Below are positions 1 through 8,632 of a stretch of DNA of 58,954 nucleotides, in pieces (within the stretch, counting starts at the first letter, position 1; each line of letters begins with the position of its first letter). The stretch is taken from the NCBI GenBank assembly GCA_009885525.1, contig VFKN01000039.1, forward strand, positions 1 through 58,954, read 5' to 3'. Under the pieces are notes generated by a model. It did not search any database and was not told the DNA's origin. It was given only the letters and a program-made list of their open reading frames with translations. Made by a program: the position numbers and the translations under genes. The DNA is from Anaerolineaceae bacterium (GTDB lineage: Bacteria > Chloroflexota > Anaerolineae > Anaerolineales > Villigracilaceae).

Positions 1-1
1 T

Positions 2-109
2 GCCTGTGAACGCGCCTTGCGCCCATCCGTAATCCATCGCAAAGTCATGGGAAGTTTCCGCTCCGATTGGGGTGCTCAGACATATGCCACTTTAGCCACT
101 GTACTAAAC
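2..109 (+). pseudogene. IS66-like transposase, C-terminal fragment
   Basis: The first bases translate in one open frame beginning ACERALRPSVIHRKV and continuing GSFRSDWGAQTYATLA. This resembles the C-terminal segment of IS66-family transposases, where an ERALRPSV motif is followed by a FRS-x-x-GA motif. The fragment enters from outside the window and is cut at about position 109, where the left inverted repeat of the IS4-type element begins; the frame stops at 128-130 inside that repeat. The expected continuation is not found right of the element, so the far side is lost or rearranged. Family assignment rests on about 35 residues. Confidence 0.5.
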
Positions 110-134
110 CTATCTATTACCCACAAGTAGGGTA
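110..134 (+). repeat. left terminal inverted repeat of the IS4-type element
   Basis: The 25 bases from 110 are the reverse complement of 1581-1605 with a single mismatch, A against T near the inner end. Both copies contain the core CTATCTATTACCCACAAGT. Confidence 0.85.
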
Positions 135-184
135 AATGAGGGGTAGACTAAGCCAAGAAAACAAAAACAGGAGTAATCCGAACA

Positions 185-1605
185 TTGGCGAGCAAACAGA
201 AAAGCAAGAATATATCTTGGGCAACAGAAGAATTTTCGAAGATACAACTAAAAGATAAGCGATTGAATCAGCGTTGTAAAAAAGTGGCAAGGGCGTTGGC
301 GCAACAATCCACGGAGCCAATCAATCAGGCATGCGAGGATTGGGCTGATACGAAAGCGGCTTATCGTTTTTTTGATAATCCAAAAGTCTCTCCGGAAAAA
401 ATTCTTGCGCCGCATTACGAGCGGACCGTGAAGCGCATGAAATCGCACGCGTTGGTATTAGCTGTGCAGGACACCACATTTTTCAACTATACCCATCATC
501 CACAAACCAAAGGGTTGGGAGAAATCGGAACCAAAGCACAAAACCAACGTGGATTTGGAATGCACTCAACGTTGGCAGTCACGCCCCAAGGGCTGCCGTT
601 AGGCTTGTTGACGCAGCAATATTTTGAACGTCCAATTGGAGAAGCCTCACATACAGCGTCAGAAAATCAAAAACTGCCGATTGAAGAGAAAGAAAGTTAT
701 CGCTGGATTGAAGCCTTCGAACAAGTGATAGCATTGACGCCTGAGGAAGTGCAAGTGGTGACAGTCTGCGACCGTGAAGCGGATATCTACGAGATGTTTG
801 TCTTGGCAGAAGAGAAGCAAGCAGACTTGTTGGTGCGCGCAAACATGGATCGGCGGTTAGATGAAGAAGCCAAATATTTATGGGCAAAGGTTGAAAGCCA
901 AACGCAGGTTGGGGAGATCACGGTTGACATTATCGGCAACGACAAACGCAAAGCACGTCAAGCGATTGTCTCGGTTCGTTTTTGCACTGTCACACTGAGA
1001 CCACCCTGGCGACCTCAACAAAAGAAGTTGCCGCCCATCACCTTGACAGCCATTTTGGTGCGAGAAGATAATCCAGCGGCTGACATCAAGGAACCCATTG
1101 AATGGTTATTGCTCACCAATACTATCGTCAACGACTTTAGCCAAGCCTTGCAAGTCATTGAGTGGTACTGCTCTCGCTGGCAGATTGAGGTCTCGCAAAG
1201 CGCAAAATCATCAAATCCGGTTGCCGCGTTGAAGACTGTGGTCTGCAAACTGCTGTGCGTCTTCAAAACTATATCGCTCTGATGTGCGTGGTCGCATGGC
1301 GTTTACAATGGCTGACTTACATCAACCGCACAAACCCGGAAGAGCCTTGCACTACTGTCTTGACCGCCATCGAATGGCAGGCGCTTTACATGCGCATTCA
1401 CAAAACATCCGTACTTCCCAAATCACCTCCGTCAACACATCAAGCCATTCGTTGGGTTGCTCAACTTGGTGGTTTCTTGGGACGTAAATCTGATGGGCAA
1501 CCTGGTATTGTTGCCATCTGGCGTGGTTGGCAAAGGCTACAGGATTTCGCTGCTACTTGGGAACTGATTGTTTATGAACGTACCCAACTTGTGGGTAATA
1601 GATAG
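185..1605 (+). pseudogene. IS4-family transposase, frameshifted
   Basis: The gene starts at TTG 185. Residues 10-110 resemble the Tn5-like DNA-binding N-terminal region (KAAYRFFDN). The DDE residues are D96 in VQDTT, D196 in VCDREADIYEMF, and E335 in the Y-x2-R-x3-E motif WYCSRWQIE. After E335 the frame runs into SQSAKSS and stops at 1282. The -1 frame encodes the expected continuation, with KIIKSGCRVED and then RLQNYIALMCVVAWRL, ending at 1605. The switch lies near the A run at 1204-1207, and local similarity is also lost just before it, so mutational decay seems more likely than programmed frameshifting. Upstream residues are intact, so an assembly error cannot be excluded. Confidence 0.75.
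1581..1605 (-). repeat. right terminal inverted repeat of the IS4-type element
   Basis: This pairs with 110-134 at 24 of 25 positions. The last codons and stop of the transposase reading frame lie inside this repeat. Confidence 0.85.
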
Positions 1606-1610
1606 ATACC

Positions 1611-1662
1611 GTCCCGAAGGTTTGAGCGGCTCAACCACGTTTTTCAAGGAAACCTTCGGGAT
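1611..1662. repeat. CCCGAAGGTTT palindromic element, copy 1
   Basis: The left arm GTCCCGAAGGTTT (1611-1623) pairs with the right arm AAACCTTCGGGA (1650-1661) across a loop of about 26 nt. Copies with the same arms lie at 38707-38757 and 39763-39804. Here it lies just outside the right end of the insertion element. Confidence 0.75.
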
Positions 1663-2291
1663 GTTTCCCCTTCTTTTTGAGATGATACCAAAATCAGGAA
1701 AAAACGAATCTTTTTCTTTGAAAACCTTGGCGGCTTCGCGTCTTGGCGTTAAGGTTTTGGTTTCCCCCCAGAATTTTGAGAAGATACCGAAAATCCGCAG
1801 GAAATGGCCGGCATAAAATCGCAGTCACTGTAACGCGAGATGTATAGCTGCCCAGGAAATTTTTTTTCAGTATGTTGAAAGATATGGCGCTGCGAGGAAT
1901 GACTCTTGCGCCGCACTGCGTTCCCTGCAGGTGAGCAGCCGCCTGTGACAAGGGGATTGCTTCGTCGCGAAGAACAAAAGCGCTGCCCGCAACGACATTT
2001 GCAAGAGAGGCTGGAAAGAATTTATCTGGAGGACTATATCCTGTCTGGTCGTTTTTTTCGAGCAAGCGCGACATGAATGTCGCGTTACGGGGGGAATGAG
2101 TCACACAGACTGTTAATCAGCAAGCTGATTGACTCCAGAATTCGCAGGATACGTTACGCAAAAGTAAAATCGCCTTTATAATTGTCCTGCCCTACATTTT
2201 TTATTTATATTTTTGCACAGCCAGCAATTTGAATGTGATTTGTAAGGTTGCTGTCATGCATATCAGATTACCTTGCAGTAAAATTTGGAAT

Positions 2292-2295
2292 GGAG
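2292..2295 (+). promoter_or_regulatory. ribosome-binding site that sets the start of the first receiver gene
   Basis: GGAG lies 9 nt before the ATG at 2305. It supports that start over an in-frame TTG at 2248, whose extra residues match no receiver domain. Confidence 0.55.
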
Positions 2296-2304
2296 AAATT
2301 CAAC

Positions 2305-2697
2305 ATGATGCCAGAAGCTGGAAAAGGTACTATACTGTATGTGGAAGATAATCCTGATAACAGGAATCTCATCCGCAGGGTTTTGAACGCGGAGGGATAC
2401 GCAGTTATTGAAGCTGTTAATGCAACGCAGGCTATCCAGAAACTGGAAAACGGCGGCATTGATATTATCCTAATGGATATTAATATGCCGGATATGGACG
2501 GCTATACATTAACAGCAAAGATCAAAGCAATCCAAGCATATTCAAAGATCCCAATCATTGCCGTGACTGCGAATGCAATGCGCGGCGATAGAGAAAAATC
2601 ACTGGAAGCGGGCTGCGATGGATATATTCAAAAACCGATCGACATTGACACGCTTGGCCAGCAAATTGAAAGATTCACGACAAGGAGCAATCAATAA
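2305..2697 (+). CDS. single-domain response regulator (CheY/DivK-like receiver)
   Basis: The protein has 130 residues and is a receiver domain with no output domain. It shows the acidic pair E14-D15 (ILYVEDNPDN), phosphoacceptor D58 (ILMDINMPDMDG), the conserved threonine in AVTANAM and the lysine in YIQKPI. Such proteins act as phosphate shuttles or bind partner proteins when phosphorylated. The start at 2305 is preferred for its GGAG and because the receiver fold begins directly after it. The stop overlaps the next gene's ATG by one base (TAATG), which suggests coupled translation. It is the first gene of the plus-strand sensor block, so the hybrid kinase downstream is a candidate partner; that is inference. 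Confidence 0.9.
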   Translation: MMPEAGKGTILYVEDNPDNRNLIRRVLNAEGYAVIEAVNATQAIQKLENGGIDIILMDINMPDMDGYTLTAKIKAIQAYSKIPIIAVTANAMRGDREKSLEAGCDGYIQKPIDIDTLGQQIERFTTRSNQ

Positions 2698-3149
2698 TGT
2701 CCGATCAAACACCTCCCGTATTTGATACACAACCGATCCGCAAACCGACGATCCCCAAGGATGCGGCAGTATTGGTGGTTGAAGATAATGTCTCCAATTT
2801 CGTATTGATCGCGCGGATGTTGGGATATTTGGGAATCCACTGTGAGTGGAAGACCTCGGGCTATGAGGTGGTAGAGTACGCAGATACACTGCCACGGCTG
2901 GACCTGATCCTGATGGATATCCGCCTGCCGTATGAGGACGGCTATGGGGCGTTGAAAAAAATCCGTGCATCGGAACGTTTTAAGAGCGTGCCGATCATCG
3001 CAGTGACCGCAGAAGCCAGCCAGGAACAAATGGAAAAAGCAAAAGTCTCCGGTTTTGACGGCTTTTTAGGGAAGCCCCTGGATCCAGACCGCTTCCCCGA
3101 CCAGATCCGCCGCATCTTAAGTGGAGAACCGGTCTGGGAGTATAGTTAA
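2697..3149 (+). CDS. single-domain response regulator receiver protein
   Basis: This 150-residue protein has a polar leader of about 20 residues and then a receiver domain. The acidic pocket is E29-D30 (VLVVEDNVSN), the phosphoacceptor is D74 (LILMDIRLP), the threonine lies in AVTAEA, and the lysine in FLGKPLDPD. No output domain follows; the last residues, SGEPVWEYS, are a short tail. It starts on the last base of the preceding stop codon. Two lone receivers side by side upstream of many sensors that lack kinase domains suggest they take phosphate from one shared kinase, but specificity cannot be read from sequence. Confidence 0.9.
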   Translation: MSDQTPPVFDTQPIRKPTIPKDAAVLVVEDNVSNFVLIARMLGYLGIHCEWKTSGYEVVEYADTLPRLDLILMDIRLPYEDGYGALKKIRASERFKSVPIIAVTAEASQEQMEKAKVSGFDGFLGKPLDPDRFPDQIRRILSGEPVWEYS

Positions 3150-3159
3150 AACTTTAGTG

Positions 3160-6100
3160 ATGACAACATCTGAAGCGACGCCCACACGCGACCCAAAGCA
3201 AAAAAGATTCAAAGGCAGTCTGGCAGGCACACTTGTAAGAACGCTCCTGATCTTTACCTTTATTCCCTTCGCTATTATGGCGGTTGCGGCTTATCGGAGT
3301 GCGCATACGCTGCTACGTGAACAGGCAATTGTACAGTTCCAAAACCTGCTGACAACGCAAGTAAAAGTCATTCAAAGTGATGTAAAAAACAAGGAAAGTC
3401 AACTTAAGGGCCTGCTTGAGAGCAGCGACTTTAGGTTGCTAATGGAACTTGGACTACACGCAAACCCACAACGCAAAGCCGAGTTTCAACAGATACGAAA
3501 CGGTCTTTTAAAGGAATTCGAAAGGCTGAACGCGCAGGAAAACACACCGGCATTCAATCAGTTCATGCTGATCGACAATAACGGAAACATCAAGATCGCG
3601 ACCAACGCGGAATGGCAGGGCAAGAGCGTCGACTCCGCCATTTTCGACGAGGCGATCGAGGCAGCCCCCTCGCAGGCGCTGTACGGGCTGGCGCCGCTTT
3701 ATGAAAACAATCTGGTTTTAATAAGTGCGTATCACTACAAGACAGCGCGCGGTTCGACATTAGGCACTTTGGCGGGAATTACCGAAGGCAAAAATATCGT
3801 AAAAATGACGCAGCCGATCAACGGGCTATCGCCGCTGGCGGATACTTATTTTATACTTTCAAACGGCCAGTTTATTTACCACGATCCGAAGACAAATAAA
3901 TTCCTTGCTGCGGGCAGCGATCTGCCATCGCAGGCCGAAATCAGGGCAGCCTTAGCTAATCTGATGGAAAAGAATCAGAGCGCGCCAAGCGCGCTGGATG
4001 TGAGCACTTCAAAAGGCAATGCGGCCCTGGCGCAAATTCAATGGTTCCCGGAGATGCAAGCGGGGATCATTCTGGAAGTGGATGAAAGCGATATCTACGG
4101 GCAGATCACAAGTCTGGCGCCGTTGACGGGTATTTTAATTTTGGGGATGCTGCTGGCCACGGCGGTGGTGCTGACGCTGGGCGTCAACCGGGTGATCAAA
4201 CCTTTGCGCTCGCTTTCGGAGATCACGCAAAAATTCGCGGAAGGCGATTGGGGTCAGCGCGCGGCAGTATCCAGCGACGATGAGATCGGCTTCCTGGCCG
4301 ACTCGTTTAATAAAATGGCGGACGAAATCAGGGGAACCTACCGTTCGCTGGAGCAAAAAGTGGACGAGCGGACACGCCAGATCCAAACGGCAGCGGAAGT
4401 TGCGCAAAACTTTACGACGCTTTCGAATCTGGATGAAATGCTGGACAAGACGGTTGAGCTGCTGGTGCAGCAATTTAATTTTTATCAGGCGAGCGTATTT
4501 TTACTGGACCGGAGCGGCAAGTACCTCGAGTTCAGAACCGGCTTTGGCGCGGCGACAGAAGGGCTGACCGAAAAAAATTACAGACTGGAAGTGGGTTCCA
4601 CTTCGATCATGGGCTGGGTAAGCGCGAACAACCAATCGCGGATCGCTTCACATGTTGCGGAGGATGAGCTGCATTTAAAGAACGAGTTTCTACCGGAAAC
4701 ACGCTCGGAGGCGACTCTGCCGATCTCAATGAACAACCTGGTGCTAGGGGTATTAGATGTACAAAGCACCCAGGAAAGCGCATTCAGCCCCGAGACGGTG
4801 GTGATGTTACAGACATTGGCCAGCCAGCTGGCAACAGCCATCCAAACTTCGGGATTGGTCGAGATCAGCCAAATCGACTTTGAAGAGCTGGCGCGGCTGT
4901 ATCGTTCGAGCCGACTGGTGGCAGAAGCAAACACGGATGATGAGATCCTGGAGATTAGCAGCCAGCTGCTTAAGGCAGCGCCGTACGTGGTGCTGCTGCT
5001 GCGGGTAAAGAACAACGAGCTGGAAGTTTTCTCGTCTTCAGACGAAACAAAGGCGGGCGTGCCGATCGAAGATTTGCCGAAAGCGATCCCCGTCCAAATG
5101 GAAGATATTGAAAAATACCTGGCACGCGGGCCGATCATTGCGATCCCGAAAGTCGGGGAGAGTCCGGCTGCGCTGAAAAGCATGGCGCAAAAAATAGGGC
5201 TGGAAAGCACGGCGTATTTACCGGTTAACAAAAACGGAAAACTGGAAGCGATCATGATGATGGGAATCCGGCAGGGTACGCTGGCGGCGGGGGCGCTGCA
5301 ACCGTACACCAACCTGGCAGACCTGATGACGGTTGCAATGGACAAGGCGTACGCGATCGCGCAAACGGAAAAACACCTGCGCGAAGTGGAATCACTGGCC
5401 TCGATCAATGAAGCCATCTCGCGATCTGCGAGCATGCAGGAATTCTTTGAGGCGCTGCACAAAAAGATGCAGCAGATCATCGGCGATTACAGCATGATCG
5501 TGGCGCTGTATGAAGAAAAGACAAATACGATCAACATCCCATTCAGTTATGAGGATGGAAAAATTTCAGCAATCGAGTCCTTCCCGCTGGGAGAGGGCTT
5601 AATTTCCATCTTAATCCGCACGCTGCAACCTTTACTGCTGGCGGAAGATACAGAGCGGAGAGCCGCCGAACTGGGCGCAAAGATCTCGGGCAAGCCGGCG
5701 CGTTCGTGGATGGGCGCGCCGATGCTGGTACAGAACAAACCAATCGGGGCGTTGATCATTCAGGACAGCGAGAACGAACATGCCTTTAATGAAGATGACT
5801 TGAAATTCTTTACGACGATCACCGGCCAGGTGGCGGGCATCATCCATAACGTACACCTTTTAGAGGAAAGCAAACATAAAGCAGTGCAGCTGGAAACGGC
5901 AGCGGAGATCGCGCGGGATATCAGCGGGTCGCTTAATATCGATGAGCTGTTAATCAAGGCGGTTAACTTAATTTGCGAACGCTTTCATTTTTATCACGCT
6001 TCGGTTTTCCTGCACGATCTGCCCGGAGAGTTCGCGGTGATCCGCGAGTCAACCGGCGAGGCGGGGGCGCAAATGAAGCGCTCAGGATACAAGATCGGGA

Positions 6101-7041
6101 TCGGGTCAAAATCGATCGTGGGCTATGTAAGCGGGCGCGGCGAAGCGCTGATTGTCAACGATACGGCGAAAGACGTGACCTACTACGCCAACCCGCTGTT
6201 CCCCGAAACGCGCGCCGAAGCCGCCATCCCGATGAAGGTCGGGGAGCGCATTCTGGGGGTGCTGGACGTGCAAAGTTCAACGCCGTATGCGTTCTCTGAA
6301 GACAACCTGCGCAGCCTGCAGATCCTGGTGGATCAAATTGCGGTGGCGGTGGTGAATGCAGAACTATTCGCAGAGACACAGGAACACCTTTCGCAGCACC
6401 GGCTTTTACATCACATCACGACGACGGTGGCCTCGGGCACCACACTCGAAGAAGCTTTGGAAAGCGCGGTGAACGGCCTGCAAGTGACGCTGGGCGGCGA
6501 CCGGGTGATCATCCTATTGTTGAATCGTGAAAAGAAGATGCTTGAAGCGAAGGCCTCAATGGGCTACGCCGAGGATATTACAAAATTACAGGTTCCGGTC
6601 GGCAGCGGCGTCATCGGCTGGGCGGCAGCGCACCGAAAACCTTTGCGGATCAAAGATGTGAGCATCGACCCGCGCTATCTGGAGATCAGTTCCAATACGC
6701 GCTCGGAGCTGGCCATCCCGCTGGTGTACCGCAATGAATTGCTGGGCGTTTTGAATGTGGAAAGTGAACAGGTGGAGGCGTACACAGAGAACGATGAAGA
6801 AATGCTGGGCACGCTGGGTGGCAGCCTGGCGGCGATCATCGCCAATGCGCGCCTGCTCGAGCAGATCCGTCTGCAAGTGGAACGCGAAAGACTTGTGTCT
6901 GAAATCAGCAGCAAGATCCGCAGATCGACGGATATTCAATCGATTATGATGATGACCGCAAGCGAGCTGACACGGATCACGGGCGCGCGTTTTACCAAAT
7001 TACAAATCAATCCTGAAAAGGATGAAGGACCAGAAGGCTAA
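3160..7041 (+). CDS. membrane sensor: dCache-like region, HAMP and five GAF domains, no output domain
   Basis: This is the largest of the twelve sensors, about 1293 residues from ATG 3160, ten bases after the previous stop. A first membrane helix (about residues 24-44) and a second (about 318-342) enclose a roughly 270-residue extracytoplasmic region of Cache type. A HAMP domain follows (about 343-395), then a coiled coil with EQKVDERTRQIQ. Five GAF modules follow at about 413-563, 573-732 (degenerate), 740-900, 907-1070 and 1080-1233. The first and fourth carry FYQASVFLLD and FYHASVFLHD. The C-terminus (SEISSKIRRSTDIQSI) is the tail also seen in the other sensors. No HisKA, HATPase, GGDEF or methyl-accepting domain is present. 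GTG 3157 is an alternative start. Confidence 0.85.
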   Translation: MTTSEATPTRDPKQKRFKGSLAGTLVRTLLIFTFIPFAIMAVAAYRSAHTLLREQAIVQFQNLLTTQVKVIQSDVKNKESQLKGLLESSDFRLLMELGLHANPQRKAEFQQIRNGLLKEFERLNAQENTPAFNQFMLIDNNGNIKIATNAEWQGKSVDSAIFDEAIEAAPSQALYGLAPLYENNLVLISAYHYKTARGSTLGTLAGITEGKNIVKMTQPINGLSPLADTYFILSNGQFIYHDPKTNKFLAAGSDLPSQAEIRAALANLMEKNQSAPSALDVSTSKGNAALAQIQWFPEMQAGIILEVDESDIYGQITSLAPLTGILILGMLLATAVVLTLGVNRVIKPLRSLSEITQKFAEGDWGQRAAVSSDDEIGFLADSFNKMADEIRGTYRSLEQKVDERTRQIQTAAEVAQNFTTLSNLDEMLDKTVELLVQQFNFYQASVFLLDRSGKYLEFRTGFGAATEGLTEKNYRLEVGSTSIMGWVSANNQSRIASHVAEDELHLKNEFLPETRSEATLPISMNNLVLGVLDVQSTQESAFSPETVVMLQTLASQLATAIQTSGLVEISQIDFEELARLYRSSRLVAEANTDDEILEISSQLLKAAPYVVLLLRVKNNELEVFSSSDETKAGVPIEDLPKAIPVQMEDIEKYLARGPIIAIPKVGESPAALKSMAQKIGLESTAYLPVNKNGKLEAIMMMGIRQGTLAAGALQPYTNLADLMTVAMDKAYAIAQTEKHLREVESLASINEAISRSASMQEFFEALHKKMQQIIGDYSMIVALYEEKTNTINIPFSYEDGKISAIESFPLGEGLISILIRTLQPLLLAEDTERRAAELGAKISGKPARSWMGAPMLVQNKPIGALIIQDSENEHAFNEDDLKFFTTITGQVAGIIHNVHLLEESKHKAVQLETAAEIARDISGSLNIDELLIKAVNLICERFHFYHASVFLHDLPGEFAVIRESTGEAGAQMKRSGYKIGIGSKSIVGYVSGRGEALIVNDTAKDVTYYANPLFPETRAEAAIPMKVGERILGVLDVQSSTPYAFSEDNLRSLQILVDQIAVAVVNAELFAETQEHLSQHRLLHHITTTVASGTTLEEALESAVNGLQVTLGGDRVIILLLNREKKMLEAKASMGYAEDITKLQVPVGSGVIGWAAAHRKPLRIKDVSIDPRYLEISSNTRSELAIPLVYRNELLGVLNVESEQVEAYTENDEEMLGTLGGSLAAIIANARLLEQIRLQVERERLVSEISSKIRRSTDIQSIMMMTASELTRITGARFTKLQINPEKDEGPEG

Positions 7042-7045
7042 CCCC

Positions 7046-8632
7046 ATGGCAGGCAAACCCAACCTTACCGAAGCCTTTACCCCGGAAGAAACCGCGCGCA
7101 CATTATATAAGAACTGGCGCGAGCGTTTTATCATTCCGCTGCTGATCGGCGTGCTGGTGTTTGGCGCGATGGCCTTAATTCCGGCGGTGATCAGCGCACA
7201 AAATGTGGTGGTGACCTTTGTGTTCGTCACGGTGTATGCGATCATTGCGGTGGTGACTTTTATTCCGTTCCCCTACGAAGCGCGGGCATGGGCATTTTTA
7301 TTGAGCGTGTATGCCGTGGGCGCGATCGAACTGGCGCGCTACAATATTTTAGGCGACGGCAACATCTTCTTCCTGGGGATGATCGTGCTGGCGACGATGC
7401 TTTTGTCGCCGAGGGCGGGCATAGTCTCCATGGCAATCAGCCTGATCACCTGCAGCGCGGCGGGATTTTTAATGATGGGCGGGTATATTCGGCCGCTGGC
7501 CGCCGACACCGCGACGGCCAATCTCGAAGATTGGATCAGCGGAAATGTAGTGATCCTAATGATGGGTGTGATCGTGGTGATGGGCTTTCAACGATTGGAA
7601 AGTGAATTTCTGGAAGCACAAAAAAAAGTGGACAAGACGCTGGCTGAGTTAGATGAAGAACGCGCGAATCTCGAAGAGCGGGTGCTCGAGCGCACGATCA
7701 AATTGAGAAGGGTTAACGAAATCGGGCGTGTGATCACCTCGATTTTAGATCCGGATGAATTACTGTCGCGCGCGGCGCACTTGATCGGCGATGAATTCGA
7801 ATGTTATTACACGGCCATTTTTTTACTGGATGTTACAGAGCAATGGGCCGATCTGAAAGAAGCCACCGGGGATGCCGGCAAGGTTTTGCGCGAGAACAAA
7901 CACCGCCTGGATATTAAAGGAAAGAGTCTAACCAGCGCCGCGATCCGGACGGGTCAGGTGCGCATCGCATTGGACAGCGGACCGGACCCGATCCGCTTTG
8001 ATAATCCGCTGCTGCCCTATACGCGTTCGCAGATCTCGATTCCGCTGGCGGTCGGCGAGCGCTTCATCGGCGCATTGGAGATGCACTCGACCCTGGAATC
8101 CGCTTTCTCACTGCAAGACGCGGATACGTATCAAAACATGGCGAACGAGATCGCGGTTGCGCTTGAAAACGCGCGCCTTTTCAAAGAAGCGCAGCAAAGC
8201 CTGGTTGAAATGCGCGCGACGCAACGCCAGTATTTGCAGGGGGCATGGTCTTCACTGGAATCAGAGCAGCGCCTGGAATATTCGGTCGGAGACCAGGAAT
8301 ATACGGGAAACCAAGCTTCGATCCCGCTAGCCCTGCGCGACCAGATCATCGGTCAAATCGAAATGACAACGCATGAAGAGCTGACACTAGAGCATAGAAG
8401 CCTGATCGAAGCGATCGCAACACAAACAGCGCTGGCGCTGGAAAACGCACGCCTGGTGGAAGAAAGCCAATCAATCGCCGCACGCGAAAGGCTGGCAAAC
8501 GAGATCACCTCCAAAGTTTGGGCGTCGACGACCATGGAAAGCATCCTGCAGACCACGGTGCGCGAATTGGGGCGTGCGCTCGAGGCGGCCGAAGTGGAAA
8601 TTCAAATTTCAATGAGCCATGATGATGAATAG
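7046..8632 (+). CDS. six-helix membrane GAF sensor, no output domain
   Basis: The protein has about 528 residues. Six hydrophobic helices span about residues 28-180, beginning after NWRERFIIPLL, with almost no extracytoplasmic domain. A coiled coil (LEERVLERTIKLRR) leads to a GAF domain at about 230-385 with YYTAIFLLD and FDNPLLPYTRSQ. This GAF departs from the common signature: it has KEATGDAG instead of an AANS-type stretch. A short linker and a half GAF (SIPLALRDQIIGQIEM to TALALENARLVEES) follow, then the tail. ATG 7046 is chosen because AAGG at 7035-7038 is well spaced; ATG 7022 would overlap the previous gene and has its purine run only one base away. Confidence 0.82.
   Translation: MAGKPNLTEAFTPEETARTLYKNWRERFIIPLLIGVLVFGAMALIPAVISAQNVVVTFVFVTVYAIIAVVTFIPFPYEARAWAFLLSVYAVGAIELARYNILGDGNIFFLGMIVLATMLLSPRAGIVSMAISLITCSAAGFLMMGGYIRPLAADTATANLEDWISGNVVILMMGVIVVMGFQRLESEFLEAQKKVDKTLAELDEERANLEERVLERTIKLRRVNEIGRVITSILDPDELLSRAAHLIGDEFECYYTAIFLLDVTEQWADLKEATGDAGKVLRENKHRLDIKGKSLTSAAIRTGQVRIALDSGPDPIRFDNPLLPYTRSQISIPLAVGERFIGALEMHSTLESAFSLQDADTYQNMANEIAVALENARLFKEAQQSLVEMRATQRQYLQGAWSSLESEQRLEYSVGDQEYTGNQASIPLALRDQIIGQIEMTTHEELTLEHRSLIEAIATQTALALENARLVEESQSIAARERLANEITSKVWASTTMESILQTTVRELGRALEAAEVEIQISMSHDDE

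Larger units (their letters stand above)
110..1605 (+). mobile_element. IS4-family (Tn5/IS50-like transposase) insertion sequence
   Basis: The element is bounded by 25-bp inverted repeats that differ at one position. Its single transposase gene fills the interior, and the gene's stop codon TAG coincides with the right boundary. The size of about 1.5 kb suits an IS4-family element. The nine bases left of the element (gtactaaac) and right of it (ataccgtcc) do not match, so no target-site duplication is visible. This suggests an old insertion or a rearrangement at one end. Confidence 0.8.
1606..2304. other. intergenic region without a supported gene
   Basis: This 699-bp spacer between the insertion element and the sensor block holds no convincing coding sequence. 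It contains a hairpin at 1611-1662, a second inverted stretch around 1719-1758 (aaaaccttgg ... ttaaggtttt), and a region around 1885-2010 rich in short GC blocks such as gggattgcttcgtcgcgaag, which resembles degraded intergenic repeat material. AT-rich sequence at 2160-2220 may carry the promoter of the block; TTGTCC at 2182-2187 with TTATAT at 2205-2210 is only a weak candidate. Confidence 0.5.

Noticed and set aside
1568..1816. 82-codon plus-strand frame across the right end of the insertion element
   Set aside because: It spans the element boundary and a hairpin, so it is a chance frame.
1694..2104. 136-codon minus-strand frame in the spacer
   Set aside because: It runs through inverted and repeat-like sequence, has no family resemblance and no convincing ribosome-binding site.
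4578..5480. 300-codon minus-strand frame
   Set aside because: It lies opposite the five-GAF sensor; the plus-strand product has clear domains and the minus product is serine-rich with none.
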